DNA of 64,000 nucleotides from Gammaproteobacteria bacterium (lineage in GTDB: Bacteria; Pseudomonadota; Gammaproteobacteria; Pseudomonadales; Pseudohongiellaceae), in the NCBI GenBank assembly GCA_030828385.1, contig JAURCS010000003.1, forward strand, positions 1 to 64,000, in the 5' to 3' direction. Positions 1-9,170 of this stretch are shown here, one piece after another. The first letter of the stretch is position 1, and every line of letters begins with the position of its first letter. Under the pieces are notes generated by a model, which was not told where the DNA came from, searched no databases, and saw only the letters and a list, made by a program, of their open reading frames with translations. Position numbers and translations under genes: made by a program.

Positions 1-26
1 ATACAGGATGCAAGAAGAAAGGATTT

Positions 27-55
27 GTAGGTCGGATAAGCGCAGCGCATCCGAC
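27..55 (+). repeat. REP-like hairpin
   Basis: The element starts GTAGGTCGGATAAG and ends GCATCCGAC. GTCGGAT and ATCCGAC form a 7-bp stem around an 11-base loop (short loop type, AAGCGCAGCGC). It is paired with an oppositely oriented copy at 118-150. The short ORF reading through both copies is an artefact of the repeats. Confidence 0.85.
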
Positions 56-117
56 ATTGCGGATTTCACTTCGTCATCAGGCAATAAACAACCGAGTCGG
101 AGTTTGGTGGGTTTTCT

Positions 118-150
118 GTCGGATGCGGCCTGTGGCCTTATCCGACCTAC
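118..150 (-). repeat. REP-like hairpin, inverted partner
   Basis: This is the reverse-strand copy of the REP-like element, with the same GTCGGAT/ATCCGAC stem and a GC-rich loop containing GGCC inverted repeats. It faces the copy at 27-55, so the two form an inverted pair upstream of the sodB promoter. Confidence 0.85.
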
Positions 151-220
151 GGAGCTTTTTACTTTATCTGGTTCCCTAAACCTGCCCTGAATCCCTGGTC
201 CTGGCAAAATCCCTAAATTC

Positions 221-249
221 TGAAAATTTCGGGAAATTTTTGCTACAAT
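221..249 (+). promoter_or_regulatory. candidate sodB promoter
   Basis: TGAAAA (221-226) and TACAAT (244-249) are separated by 17 bases, a plausible sigma-70 pair with a good -10 and a weak -35. It lies 81 bases before the sodB start. No clear Fur-like operator was recognised. Confidence 0.4.
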
Positions 250-329
250 GCTTCGCCTGAATTTAGTCAGTCGTTATTTCCGGTATTTTTCACTGAATTC
301 TGTCATTTCTACAGATATGGAGTCTTTTT

Positions 330-911
330 ATGTCAATTGAACTACCCGCTTTGCCTTATGCTCAGGATGCGCTTGAGCCTCATATTTCCAAAGAGACGCT
401 TGAATTCCATTATGGCAAGCATCACAACACCTACGTGGTAAAACTGAATGGCCTTATCGATGGCACCCCTGATGCTGACAAATCCCTGGAGGAGATCGTA
501 CAGAATTCTTCCGGTGGTGTTTTCAACAATGCGGCGCAGATCTGGAACCATACTTTTTACTGGCATTGCCTGAGCCCCAATGGTGGCGGTGAGCCTGCCG
601 GTGCTGTGGCTGATGCCATCAATGGTGCCTTTGGTTCTTTCGCTGAATTCAAAAGCAAGTTTACCGATAGCGCCGTGAACAACTTTGGCTCTGGCTGGAC
701 CTGGCTGGTAAAAAATGCCGATGGCAGCCTGGCGATTGTCAATACGTCCAATGCTGCAACACCGCTGACAGACGAAGGCGTTACCCCTTTGCTGACCGTG
801 GACGTATGGGAGCATGCCTATTACATCGATTACCGCAATGCGCGTCCAAACTATATGGAAGCATTCTGGAATCTGGTTAACTGGGAATTTGTTGCTGCCA
901 ATATGGCTTAA
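330..911 (+). CDS. sodB: superoxide dismutase [Fe]
   Basis: Cytoplasmic dismutase that converts superoxide to hydrogen peroxide and oxygen. The 193-residue length is typical of bacterial Fe-SOD. The four metal ligands are visible as His27, His74, Asp158 and His162, the last two in the DVWEHAYY signature. Gln70 in NNAAQIWNH is the position that marks the iron-type enzyme rather than the manganese type. The ATG is preceded by GGAG at 319-322 with good spacing. The gene stands alone, with a promoter candidate upstream and a strong terminator at 931-955. Functional assignment is secure; metal choice is inferred from Gln70. Confidence 0.97.
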   Translation: MSIELPALPYAQDALEPHISKETLEFHYGKHHNTYVVKLNGLIDGTPDADKSLEEIVQNSSGGVFNNAAQIWNHTFYWHCLSPNGGGEPAGAVADAINGAFGSFAEFKSKFTDSAVNNFGSGWTWLVKNADGSLAIVNTSNAATPLTDEGVTPLLTVDVWEHAYYIDYRNARPNYMEAFWNLVNWEFVAANMA

Positions 912-930
912 ATTATCCAGGTATCGAGAA

Positions 931-955
931 AGCGGGCCTTGGCCCGCTTTTTTTT
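931..955 (+). terminator. rho-independent terminator of sodB
   Basis: AGCGGGCC-TT-GGCCCGCT forms a perfect 8-bp GC-rich stem followed by an uninterrupted run of T. It lies 20 bases after the sodB stop codon. Confidence 0.92.
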
Positions 956-960
956 GTCAT

Positions 961-1232
961 AAAAAAAGTTACAAGTTACAAGTTGCAAGTCACAAGTTAC
1001 AGGTCTCAAGTTACAAGTCTCAAGTTACAAGCAAACGGAAAAAGGATGTAAGAAAAAGAATAAAAGGAAACCGTTAGAATGAAGGCAATACGTCGGATGG
1101 CGCTGCGCTTATCCGACCTACTACTCAATTTTGCATTCAGCTTTTCATTTTAACCAGTGTTCCGGTCTTCAATGGTCACCTTTATCCTTTATCCTTTATC
1201 TTTTTTCTTGAGACTTGTAACTTGCGACTGCG
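961..1232. repeat. repeat island (AAGTTACAAGTCTCAAG / GGATAAAGG family) with one REP
   Basis: This stretch holds no gene. It starts with five or six tandem variants of AAGTTACAAGT and TCTCAAG, then an AAAAAGGAT-type stretch, a reverse-strand REP-like hairpin (1092-1121), GGTCACCTTTATCC followed by repeated TTTATCC, and CTTGAGACTTGTAACTTGCG near 1209-1228. The right half is the reverse complement of motifs in the left half, so the whole island is a loose nested palindrome. It lies between the converging sodB and GMC genes. Confidence 0.8.
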
Positions 1233-2861
1233 TTAACCCGGATCGATCGGCGCTGGCGGGGTTTTTCCCAAAATCATATCGGCGGCTTTCTCCGCCACCA
1301 TCACCGTCGGGGCGTTGCTGTTGCCGCTTACCATGCGGGGGAAGACCGAGGCATCGGCTACGCGCAGGCCTTCTATACCACGGACTCTGAGTTGGGAATC
1401 GACTACACATTCCTCATTGTCGCCCATGCGGCAGGTGCCTCCGGGGTGGTGAACCGATGTCATATTGGCTTTGATGAACGCTTTCAGTTCTTCATCGCTG
1501 TCCACATTAACGCCGGGCAGGGTTTCCTTGCCCTGATATTTATTCATCTGTGGCGTGTCGAGAATTTTGCGGGCAATTCTCATGCCGCGCAGCAATGGCT
1601 CCAGGTCAGCATCGTCACCGAGGAAGTTGGTATCAATCAGCGGCGCCTGATGGGGATCACTGGAGGCCAGCGTGACGCTACCGCGGCTCTTCGGTCGTAA
1701 CAATACCGAGTTAATGCCATAGCCATGACCTACCGGGAAAGGAAAGCCTGGCTTGGGTCGGTTGGCAGGCATGAAGACAAACTGTACATCGGGTCTGTCG
1801 AGTCCTTCTGTGGTGTGCAGGAAGCCGGTGACTTCAAACAGGTTGCCCGCCAATTGTCCCTTGCGCGTTAACAGGTATTGAAAAACACTCAGCGCATTGC
1901 GTGGCAGAGCTTTCCAGGAAATACCATAGGATTCTGAATTGCTGCAGACACGCTGCACCACGGCGGAAGGGTGATCATGCAGGTTCTTGCCGACGCCGGG
2001 CAGATTAATTTCGGTTTTGATGCCTGCTTTAGCGAGCTCATTACTGTCGCCAATGCCGGAATGCAGAAGCAGGGCGGGGCTGCCGTAAGTACCGCCACAA
2101 AGAACAACTTCCCTGCGCGCAATAAAATTCTGCCGCAGACCGGCAAGCTCAATATCGATGCCGGTAGCGCGGTTATTCTCCAACAGTACCCGGTTAACGA
2201 GACATTCGGTCACTACAGTCAGATTGGGGCGCTTGATAACCGGTTTCAGAAATGCGGTCACCCCGGATACCCGGCGTCCTTCATGGATGGCATTCTGGCG
2301 CACGTCAAAACCGACGGGATCCATGCAGCCATTAAAATCCTCGCAGCGTGGGTAACCCAGACTGCTGGTAGCCTCCAGAAAAGGCGTGATCATCGGGTTG
2401 TATTTGCGCACATGGGAAATATGCATTTCACCGTCGGTGCCATGGTAGGGCGATTGACGATAGTCGACGTTATTCTCGCTGCGAATGAAGTAGGGCAGGA
2501 CGTCACGGTAACTCCAGCCGGGATTACCCATGCTCTCCCACTCATCAAAATCTTTTGGATGGCCGCGGAAATAGGCCATGCCATTGGTAGAGCTGCAACC
2601 GCCCAAAATTTTCCCCCGTGGCAGTAGAATTTCTCTTCCGCCCAGCGCGGACTGAGGCGTGGTTTTGTAATTCCAGCCATAGGTCTTGTGAAACATGAGT
2701 GTGCCAACGAAAGAGGGGATATGCACCAGTGGCGTTTTGTCACCGGGACCTGCTTCGATAAGACATACCTGGATGGATGGGTCGCTGGACAGGCGATTGG
2801 CGAGCACGGTGCCGGCGGTTCCTGAGCCAACAATGATGTAGTCGAAAGTTTTGTTACTCAT
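1233..2861 (-). CDS. GMC family FAD-dependent oxidoreductase (choline/alcohol dehydrogenase type)
   Basis: Flavin enzyme that oxidises a primary or secondary alcohol to the carbonyl. The Rossmann motif GSGTAG is at residues 12-17. The GMC signature beginning PRGKILGGCSS is at about 81. The C-terminal half has VHHPGGTCRMG and GNSNAPTVMVAEKAADMIL, which carry the active-site His and Asn region. The length of 542 is normal for the BetA/AlkJ branch. No signal peptide is seen, so it is cytoplasmic or membrane-associated. It is paralogous to the GMC gene at 13971-15632; the two share the AEKAADMILG ending. The serine hydrolase gene upstream is 49 bases away on the same strand. Substrate is unknown; annotation as choline dehydrogenase would be overreach. 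Confidence 0.93.
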   Translation of the reverse strand: MSNKTFDYIIVGSGTAGTVLANRLSSDPSIQVCLIEAGPGDKTPLVHIPSFVGTLMFHKTYGWNYKTTPQSALGGREILLPRGKILGGCSSTNGMAYFRGHPKDFDEWESMGNPGWSYRDVLPYFIRSENNVDYRQSPYHGTDGEMHISHVRKYNPMITPFLEATSSLGYPRCEDFNGCMDPVGFDVRQNAIHEGRRVSGVTAFLKPVIKRPNLTVVTECLVNRVLLENNRATGIDIELAGLRQNFIARREVVLCGGTYGSPALLLHSGIGDSNELAKAGIKTEINLPGVGKNLHDHPSAVVQRVCSNSESYGISWKALPRNALSVFQYLLTRKGQLAGNLFEVTGFLHTTEGLDRPDVQFVFMPANRPKPGFPFPVGHGYGINSVLLRPKSRGSVTLASSDPHQAPLIDTNFLGDDADLEPLLRGMRIARKILDTPQMNKYQGKETLPGVNVDSDEELKAFIKANMTSVHHPGGTCRMGDNEECVVDSQLRVRGIEGLRVADASVFPRMVSGNSNAPTVMVAEKAADMILGKTPPAPIDPG

Positions 2862-2910
2862 GTTTGTAATCCACTGCTATTCGCACATTTTGTCTTATTT
2901 GCCTTGATCG

Positions 2911-4071
2911 CTACAGCGCCGCTGACATGACAATATCGTTGAGGCGCTGAAAGCGTTCAATATTGGTGGCTGGCCCCATCACACCGGCAGTCAGGCAGGC
3001 AAAGGTAATATCCCATTCCGGGTCCACCCAGAACAGTGTGCTGCCGGCCCCGTAGTTACCAAAGGTTCCGGGGCTGGCCAGTGTGCCGCCATAAATGGAT
3101 GGGCATACTGCATCACCGCGCAGACCAAAGCCCAGCCCAATATAGGCCGGGTAGGGCTCCCAACCATGGGCAATAGCGATTTTTTTATATAGCTCGTTGG
3201 GTTTTTCATCGGTCCAGTTGCTGGTGGCTAATTCCATCATCGCTGGCGACAGGATGCGTTGACCATCCAGCGTGCCGCCCTGACGAAACATTTCGGCAAA
3301 GCGGAACAGGTCAGGCACGGTGGAAATACCGCCGACCCAGGGCATCTCGGCATGTTCTTCCGCAAAAGCGCCCTGGGGGCCCAGATCACTGCTACCCAGA
3401 TGCTCCTGGGGCGGCTTGCCACGGAAATCAGGGAAGATATGTCGGTCTTTCAGATCCTTGCGCACGCCTATGGCGGTGTCTTTCATATTCAGGGGGGTTA
3501 ATACTTCATCCTGCAGTAATTCCCGGTAACTGCGGCCCTTGGGGTCACAACGCCTGACAGCCTCGCCCATCAGGGCATGGTGCACCAGTGGCGAGTAGTG
3601 AACCAGTTCACCCGGTGGCTGTAGCGGCTCGATGTTCTCGCAAATGGCTTCAATAATGTCGTCCAGCTTGTCGATGTACATGCCTTCCCGGGGAATCCAC
3701 ACCGGCGGCAGGCCAGAGGAATGGGTGAGCAGGTGGAAGAAATTAATCTTCTCACGACCATGGCCTTCAAATTCCGGAATGATCTCCACCACGCGGGTGG
3801 TCAGGGCAAACTGGCCAAGCTCGATGGCGCGCAATACCAGAGTATTGGTAAAGGCTTTGGTCAGTGAAAAAAGGGAGAAAACGGAATCGCTTTGCAGGGG
3901 AACCTTGTGTTCCTGATCACCCCAACCGATGGCTTCCAGCATGCCCATTTCACCATGACGAGCCACGGCAATGACGGCGCCATGATATTTGTTGGCGGCG
4001 ATATCTTCTTCAATAACGTTTTTCAGAAGGGAAAGGCGGTCCTGATTAAGACCAGATGCTGATTGACTCAT
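2911..4071 (-). CDS. serine hydrolase, class C beta-lactamase/esterase family
   Basis: The 386-residue protein belongs to the beta-lactamase-related serine hydrolases (penicillin-binding protein and family VIII esterase group). The catalytic Ser69-x-x-Lys72 is seen in SLTK, followed by HLLTHSSGLPP at 113-123, a hallmark of this family. The usual Tyr-x-Asn is YSP at 159-161. There is no signal peptide, so a cytoplasmic esterase, lactonase or amidase role is more likely than antibiotic resistance. It is followed on the same strand by the GMC oxidoreductase, suggesting co-transcription. A related but distinct enzyme is encoded at 15752-16936. Natural substrate is unknown. Confidence 0.88.
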   Translation of the reverse strand: MSQSASGLNQDRLSLLKNVIEEDIAANKYHGAVIAVARHGEMGMLEAIGWGDQEHKVPLQSDSVFSLFSLTKAFTNTLVLRAIELGQFALTTRVVEIIPEFEGHGREKINFFHLLTHSSGLPPVWIPREGMYIDKLDDIIEAICENIEPLQPPGELVHYSPLVHHALMGEAVRRCDPKGRSYRELLQDEVLTPLNMKDTAIGVRKDLKDRHIFPDFRGKPPQEHLGSSDLGPQGAFAEEHAEMPWVGGISTVPDLFRFAEMFRQGGTLDGQRILSPAMMELATSNWTDEKPNELYKKIAIAHGWEPYPAYIGLGFGLRGDAVCPSIYGGTLASPGTFGNYGAGSTLFWVDPEWDITFACLTAGVMGPATNIERFQRLNDIVMSAAL

Positions 4072-4248
4072 GACAATGCTGTCTCTTGTTATTCTGTGCT
4101 GATGGATGATGAGGCTAAAGAGGGTAAGACTAGCATAAAAATGCTATGTGTCAGATGTCAAAATCTATTGCTCCCTTTAGTCTGTGTGGGGGCGACACAA
4201 GACTCCCTATGCCTGGTTCACGGATGGTTCATGGATGGGGCGGTGGGA

Positions 4249-4681
4249 TCAAATGGCGATGTAGTAGCGCACCGAAATAGCATCGGTATAGGGTTTGCCA
4301 TCGCGAAATAATGGCCTGAACAGGACATTCTGTAAATACTGATTCAGTCTGATTTCCATATTACGTGTGACTTCGCCGCCCTCTGACAAAAAGCGTACAC
4401 GCTTGGCCTTGCCGTATTTGTCGATGCGAAAAGAGACGTCAAAGTAGCCAAAATAACTCACCTCTTCGTCGGGGGCGATATCGGGTTTTCAGTATTTATA
4501 GAAAGATCTATATTTTGTAAGTTCTGCTTTATGGAAGAGGCGCTGTCGCTCTTCATATTTTCAATCAAATCGCTTTCGGCAATCTGCCATTGCTTTTTAC
4601 TACCAGGTCCTGCATCAGAAAAGTAGCTTTAGTAACTGCTACTGTCGCAGGAAAACTCTGACCGGATCTATGAGTGTCGTC
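4249..4681 (-). pseudogene. decayed or frameshifted TonB C-terminal-like protein
   Basis: The last ~80 codons read as a TonB-like C-terminal domain: GYFDVSFRIDKYGKAKRV, then VLFRPLFRDGKPYTDAISVRYYI. Reading upstream, the coding sense continues in another frame (KQWQIAESDLIENMKSDS and following), reached by adding one base in the A/T run at 4486-4489. It continues again (THRSGQSFPATVAVTKAT) by adding one base in the run at 4619-4622. A stop codon and no convincing start or signal peptide lie beyond 4681. Intact family members are normally longer, so this looks like a truncated, decayed gene; assembly indels in homopolymers could contribute. Confidence 0.55.
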
Positions 4682-4778
4682 TTATTAAAGAATAATTATA
4701 GGAACAGCAAAGAGGAAAATATTTTATCAGTTGATATCGTTACCCAGGCGGTAGAGCAACATTAATACAGTCACTAAT

Positions 4779-5879
4779 TTATTCAATGTCCCAGCGCGAA
4801 ATAATTTCTTTTCTGTCGACATTTTTCTTGTGAACGCCAAAGGCGGTGGCGGGTGTATTTTTATTCATGCGCGGCATGGCATTGGCCTGACTGATACCAT
4901 CAATGGTTTGAAAGCTTTGTCTGTCTACATTGTGTGGATGGCGCTGTGCTTCGTGCAGGCTCAAAACCGGAGCAATGCATACATCATGCATTTCAAAATA
5001 CGTAATCCATTGCTCCCGGGTTTTTTTCAGGAACAGGGATGCCAGGATATTTTTCTGTGTTGGCCAGTCTTCACGTCGCCATTGTTCTTCAAATGCCGAG
5101 GAGTCCAATTCAGCCTGCTCGATAAATGCACGGTAAAATTGTGGTTCGATACAGGCCAGGCTTATCCATTTATCATCAGCGCAGCGATAAACGTTATAAA
5201 ATGGGGCTGCGCCATCAATGACATTGCTTTCCCGTTCATCACTCCAGGTGCCGGCATTGAAATCGCCGTAGATCATGTTCATCAGGGAAATGACGCCGTC
5301 AGTCATGGCAGCATCGATTACCTGACCCTGGCCAGTATTACGCGCCTCATGCAAGGCGGCCAGAATGCCCATGATCAGATACAGACTGCCACCACCAAAA
5401 TCCGCTATCAGGTTCAGCGGGATGGCAGGTTTGTCCGCAGTGCCCATGGCGTGCAGGGCACCGGTCAGTGACAGGTAATTAATATCGTGGCCGGCTTTTT
5501 GCGCCAGAGGCCCGGACTGACCCCAGCCGGTGATACGCCCGTAAACCAGTCCCGGGTTGGTTTTATGTAATTCTTTCGGGCCCAGTCCCAGACGTTCCAT
5601 AACACCGGGACGAAACCCCTCTATCAAAATATCTGCTTTACCCGCCAGGGCTTTGGCGGTGGCAAGATCATCGGGGTTTTTAAGATCAAGCACAATGGAA
5701 TGGCGACCCCTGGATTCAACGTCCTCTGGCAAGTAATCGGGCCCTTGGGCTCGATCAATGCGCACCACATCGGCGCCCAGGTCAGACAACAGCATGCCGC
5801 TGAAAGGCGCGGGACCCATGCCGGCAAATTCCAGTACCTTAAGACCGGCCAGCGGGCCTGATTGTTTGGATTTACTCAT
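4779..5879 (-). CDS. CaiB/BaiF CoA-transferase family protein (alpha-methylacyl-CoA racemase-like)
   Basis: Family III CoA transferase fold. The N-terminus (LKVLEFAGMGPAPFSGMLL, then LGADVVRIDR) is the CoA-binding signature of the alpha-methylacyl-CoA racemase branch. The probable racemase acid/base pair is His131 (KAGHDINY) and Asp160 (LIADFGGG). At 366 residues it is the racemase length, shorter than typical formyl-CoA transferases. It starts 6 bases after the stop of the acyl-CoA ligase, so the two are surely co-transcribed. Racemisation of a 2-methyl-branched acyl-CoA is the likely reaction; CoA transfer between acids is the alternative. Substrate is unknown. Confidence 0.88.
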   Translation of the reverse strand: MSKSKQSGPLAGLKVLEFAGMGPAPFSGMLLSDLGADVVRIDRAQGPDYLPEDVESRGRHSIVLDLKNPDDLATAKALAGKADILIEGFRPGVMERLGLGPKELHKTNPGLVYGRITGWGQSGPLAQKAGHDINYLSLTGALHAMGTADKPAIPLNLIADFGGGSLYLIMGILAALHEARNTGQGQVIDAAMTDGVISLMNMIYGDFNAGTWSDERESNVIDGAAPFYNVYRCADDKWISLACIEPQFYRAFIEQAELDSSAFEEQWRREDWPTQKNILASLFLKKTREQWITYFEMHDVCIAPVLSLHEAQRHPHNVDRQSFQTIDGISQANAMPRMNKNTPATAFGVHKKNVDRKEIISRWDIE

Positions 5880-5885
5880 AGTGGT

Positions 5886-7514
5886 TTAACGTTTTCCCAG
5901 TTTGTTCGCTTTTAATAGTATCCCCAGTGCTTCCCGGTCTTGAGTATCGGCAGTCAGGCCAATCTTACGCAGCACATGCTTTTCAACTTTCTGCGTTGGT
6001 GTTCTGGGTAATTCATCAACAAAACGAAAATACCTTGGCACCATGAAGTGGGCAAGTCGTTTGCTGAGAAATTCCGTCAACGCCGGGATATCAACGGGGC
6101 AGTTGTCCTTGCTGACCAGAATGGCGAGTATTTCCTCTTCACCACCGTCACCGGCAACCCCCACCACCGCAGCTTCTTTGATTGTTGCATGGGCCAGTAG
6201 TTCTTCTTCCACTTCAAAGGAGCTGATGTTTTCTCCCCGACGGCGAATGGCATCCTTGGCGCGATCGACAAAAAAGTAATTGTCATTCTTGTCGCGGGTA
6301 AATAGATCGCCGGTATAAAACCAGCCATCGCGCAAAGCCTCGGTGCTGGCCTGAGGGTTATTCAGATAACCGTGGCTGATACTCCAGGGATCATCGCTAT
6401 GTACCAGCAATTCACCGATTTCTCCGGGTGCAACCTCATTTCCCCGGGCGTCTACCAGTTTTAATTCAACTCCCTGGCGAGGCGTGCCACAGGTTCCCCG
6501 GGCAGTCGGGTTGGGTCCACCCCAGAGGGGTACGGACAATTCTGTCATATTGAATTCGGTGTGCACTTCGATGCCAAAGCGTTCGCCAAAGGCCAGGGCA
6601 TCATCACCAAAGGGTGCAATAACGGCTCTTTTTACCGGGTGATTTTTATCCTGCGGGGACGCTGGTTGAGCCATCAGATATTGCACCATGGCACCCAGCA
6701 GCCCCACTGAAGTGACCTGAAGGGTTTTCACCGTAGGCCAGAATTTTGAGGTGCTGAACCGTTCAACGAAGGCTGCGCAGCCACCATGTACCAGCGCAAA
6801 CCATAAGCCCAGAATGCCGCCCACATGATACATGGGCAGGGCAACCAGATTGGTATCGCCAGGGCCGACATGACGAAACTCAATGGTACTGGTGTACAGG
6901 TGTTGATAACTGCACAATACCCCTTTGGAAGGCCCGGTGGTTCCGGAGGTATAGATAACAGCGGCGGTATCATGAGCACTAATTTCCAAGGCTGGAAGCT
7001 CGGCGCAAGAGGCTTGGCGCAATATGGCGGCGGAAGTTTGTTCAAGGCTGGTGTTATCGAGTCTTTCATCACCCTCGATGATCAGCGTCTTCAATTGAGC
7101 AGTATCTATGTCATGCAGTCTTTCGATCAGTCTGCCATCGGCCACCATTCTGGTGGCTGCGCTGTTCTTTAGTACATGGGCGAGGAGATTGCCACGGTAG
7201 GCGGTATTAAAGGGAACGGCAATGGCGCCCAGATAATTAAGTGCCAGATAGAGCAGCACACTGAAGGGGCCATTGGACAGCCAGCACAGGACATATTCAT
7301 TTTGTCTGACGCCCAGGTCATGCAAATTGGCAGCCATGGCCCTGACTGCTTCCAAAAGAGTCTGGCAGGTATAGCTTTCACCACTATCGAATTTCAGGAC
7401 AGTCAGGTCTGGCCAGCATTGTGCATTGCGCTGGAGCAGCCCATGAATGGTATGGGGTTTGTCTTGCAGCGCGTCCAAGTTACGAGGGGTCGTTACCCAG
7501 TATTTCAGCGGCAC
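5886..7514 (-). CDS. AMP-dependent acyl-CoA synthetase (CaiC-like)
   Basis: ATP-dependent ligase that makes an acyl-CoA through an acyl-adenylate. The P-loop-like motif TSGTTGPSKG is at 189-198, followed by GWFYTGDLF and RAKDAIRRRGENISSFEVE, and the C-terminal lysine loop TPTQKVEKHVLR. Length 542. The order ligase then CaiB/BaiF protein resembles carnitine-type CoA chemistry (CaiC with CaiB). The start overlaps the end of the MFS gene by 35 bases, so translation is probably coupled. Whether the acid is a carnitine-like compound, a branched fatty acid or an aromatic acid cannot be decided. Confidence 0.9.
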   Translation of the reverse strand: MPLKYWVTTPRNLDALQDKPHTIHGLLQRNAQCWPDLTVLKFDSGESYTCQTLLEAVRAMAANLHDLGVRQNEYVLCWLSNGPFSVLLYLALNYLGAIAVPFNTAYRGNLLAHVLKNSAATRMVADGRLIERLHDIDTAQLKTLIIEGDERLDNTSLEQTSAAILRQASCAELPALEISAHDTAAVIYTSGTTGPSKGVLCSYQHLYTSTIEFRHVGPGDTNLVALPMYHVGGILGLWFALVHGGCAAFVERFSTSKFWPTVKTLQVTSVGLLGAMVQYLMAQPASPQDKNHPVKRAVIAPFGDDALAFGERFGIEVHTEFNMTELSVPLWGGPNPTARGTCGTPRQGVELKLVDARGNEVAPGEIGELLVHSDDPWSISHGYLNNPQASTEALRDGWFYTGDLFTRDKNDNYFFVDRAKDAIRRRGENISSFEVEEELLAHATIKEAAVVGVAGDGGEEEILAILVSKDNCPVDIPALTEFLSKRLAHFMVPRYFRFVDELPRTPTQKVEKHVLRKIGLTADTQDREALGILLKANKLGKR

Positions 7515-8826
7515 TTTTATTATAGTGCTTGACAGACCACACCAGGATCAGTGAGGAAATAATGCCAAAGACGATGGCAATGATCAGCATCGACTTGTTG
7601 ATGGCCATCGGGTCATTGAATAGATAATCATTGAGCACACCGACACTGATGGGGCCGATATTGTTGTTGATTAATCCCACCACAAAAATATAGATGGCAA
7701 TGGCCTGACCACGGAACTGGTTCGGCGTGATGTAATTTACTGCTGCTGGTGCCAGCGCTACCGGCATGCCGAAACAGGCCACAGCGGGGCAAAGCAGCGC
7801 CCAGGCCAGATAGGGGTTGGGAACGATAGCGGCGGCGCCGGCAAACACCATGGCCCCCAGTATGGCCCAGATAGCGACCTTGATATAGGCGTGCTGATGC
7901 CCTTTTTGCAGGAGCTTGTCGGCAACGGCACCGCCAAGAATAATGCCCAGCGTGCCCATCACCATGACTATGGAGCCAAAGGTCAAGCCGATGCGGGAAG
8001 TTTCCCAACCATGAATACGATTAAACAGGGGCGTGGTCCAGGCAAAGAAACCGATGGCCATTGAGCCGGCCAGGCCAAAGCCCAGAAACATAACGGCATA
8101 GGCCTTGAAATGGGTCTTGAAGAAATCCCGCGTGGCAGCCAGACCACCATCCACCTCCTTGCCATCCGCTGTAATAGTGCCTTGCCGGAACGGTTCCTTC
8201 ACGGTGGCCATTAGAGGAACGAGTAGTAATCCGGGAATACTGACGATAATAAAGGTCACCTGCCAGGCGCTGAGTTCCCCTAAAAGGGGCAGCATGATGA
8301 CGTCCCCGGCATTGGCAACCATGCCAACCACAAGGCCACCCAGGATAAAGGAAAGCCCAACTCCCACGTAGACACCCATGAAGTACAGGGCCACCGGTTT
8401 GCCGCGCTTGTTCTTGGGGAAATAGTCACTGATCAGGGAATTTGACGCTGGCGAGAGACTGGCTTCGCCGATGCCGACCCCGATTCTGCCTATAAACAGA
8501 TGACTGAAGCTTTTTGCCAGGCCACAGAAGGCGGTCATGATGCTCCACATCAGCATACCGATGGTGATAATAACCTTTCTGTTTTTCTTGTCCGCCAATC
8601 TGCCCAGGGGAATGCCGGCGAATGTGTAAAAAACGGTAAAGGCAAAGCCCTGCAAAAGTCCGATCTGGGTATCGCTGATATCAAGATCTGCCTTGATGGG
8701 ATCTACCAGAAGGGAAATGATCTGTCTGTCGATATAGGAAACCGTAAAGGCGATGAACAGGATCACCACCACATACCAGGCATAGGCAGGTTTTGGATAG
8801 ACCGCTTCATTTTCACTGCTTGGCAT
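7480..8826 (-). CDS. MFS transporter
   Basis: 448-residue major facilitator with about 12 hydrophobic segments. TM1 contains SYIDRQIISLLVDPIKADL, and the loop between TM2 and TM3 carries GIPLGRLADKKNRK, matching the family signature G-x3-D-x-x-x-R-K. It resembles the hexuronate/phthalate/spinster-like anion transporters. First gene of the operon MFS, acyl-CoA ligase, CaiB/BaiF protein, so it probably imports the acid that the ligase activates. Export cannot be ruled out from sequence. Confidence 0.9.
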   Translation of the reverse strand: MPSSENEAVYPKPAYAWYVVVILFIAFTVSYIDRQIISLLVDPIKADLDISDTQIGLLQGFAFTVFYTFAGIPLGRLADKKNRKVIITIGMLMWSIMTAFCGLAKSFSHLFIGRIGVGIGEASLSPASNSLISDYFPKNKRGKPVALYFMGVYVGVGLSFILGGLVVGMVANAGDVIMLPLLGELSAWQVTFIIVSIPGLLLVPLMATVKEPFRQGTITADGKEVDGGLAATRDFFKTHFKAYAVMFLGFGLAGSMAIGFFAWTTPLFNRIHGWETSRIGLTFGSIVMVMGTLGIILGGAVADKLLQKGHQHAYIKVAIWAILGAMVFAGAAAIVPNPYLAWALLCPAVACFGMPVALAPAAVNYITPNQFRGQAIAIYIFVVGLINNNIGPISVGVLNDYLFNDPMAINKSMLIIAIVFGIISSLILVWSVKHYNKSAAEILGNDPS

Positions 8827-9170
8827 GGAGTTCCCCGTTTCGAGTTTTATTATTTTTGTCAGGCAGGGAGTTTACTGAATAACGCGGGAGGTTTACAGGT
8901 AGGGCTGGAAGACAGATAAAGGATAAAAGAAAAAGGATAAAGGTGGGCCAGCGGGATGCAAGAGACAGGATGCAGGATGCAAGAGGAAACGTGCAGGATA
9001 AAGGATAAATGATAAATGATTTGTAGGTCGGATAAGGACCGCAGGGACGCATCCGACGGGGCGACCAGTGGTCGCCTGCTTGAGACTTGTGACTTTAAAG
9101 GTCACCTTTATCCTTTTTCTTTTATCCTTTATCCTTCGTTCATAACTTAACAAAAAAAGCAGCGATCAAT
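8827..9170. repeat. repeat island with REP and GGCGACC palindrome
   Basis: A gene-free stretch between divergent genes. Outer motifs are GATAAAGGATAAAAG...AAAGGTGGGC (from about 8915) and GGTCACCTTTATCC followed by TTTATCC units (to about 9136), which are inverted copies of each other. Between them lie tandem AGGATGCAAGAG units, a REP-like hairpin (9023-9057), the palindrome GGCGACC-AGT-GGTCGCC (9060-9076) and CTTGAGACTTGTGACTT. The promoters of both flanking genes must lie within or beside this island. Confidence 0.8.

Noticed and set aside
8..190. 60-codon plus-strand ORF
   Set aside because: It reads straight through two REP hairpins and has no coding character.
1971..2627. 218-codon plus-strand ORF antisense to the GMC gene
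   Set aside because: The minus-strand GMC frame has full family motifs over the same bases.
2911..4071. antibiotic beta-lactamase
   Set aside because: The Ser-x-x-Lys fold is shared with esterases; there is no signal peptide, and the Tyr-x-Asn motif is altered.
4830..5471. 213-codon plus-strand ORF
   Set aside because: It is antisense to the CaiB/BaiF gene, whose motifs are intact.
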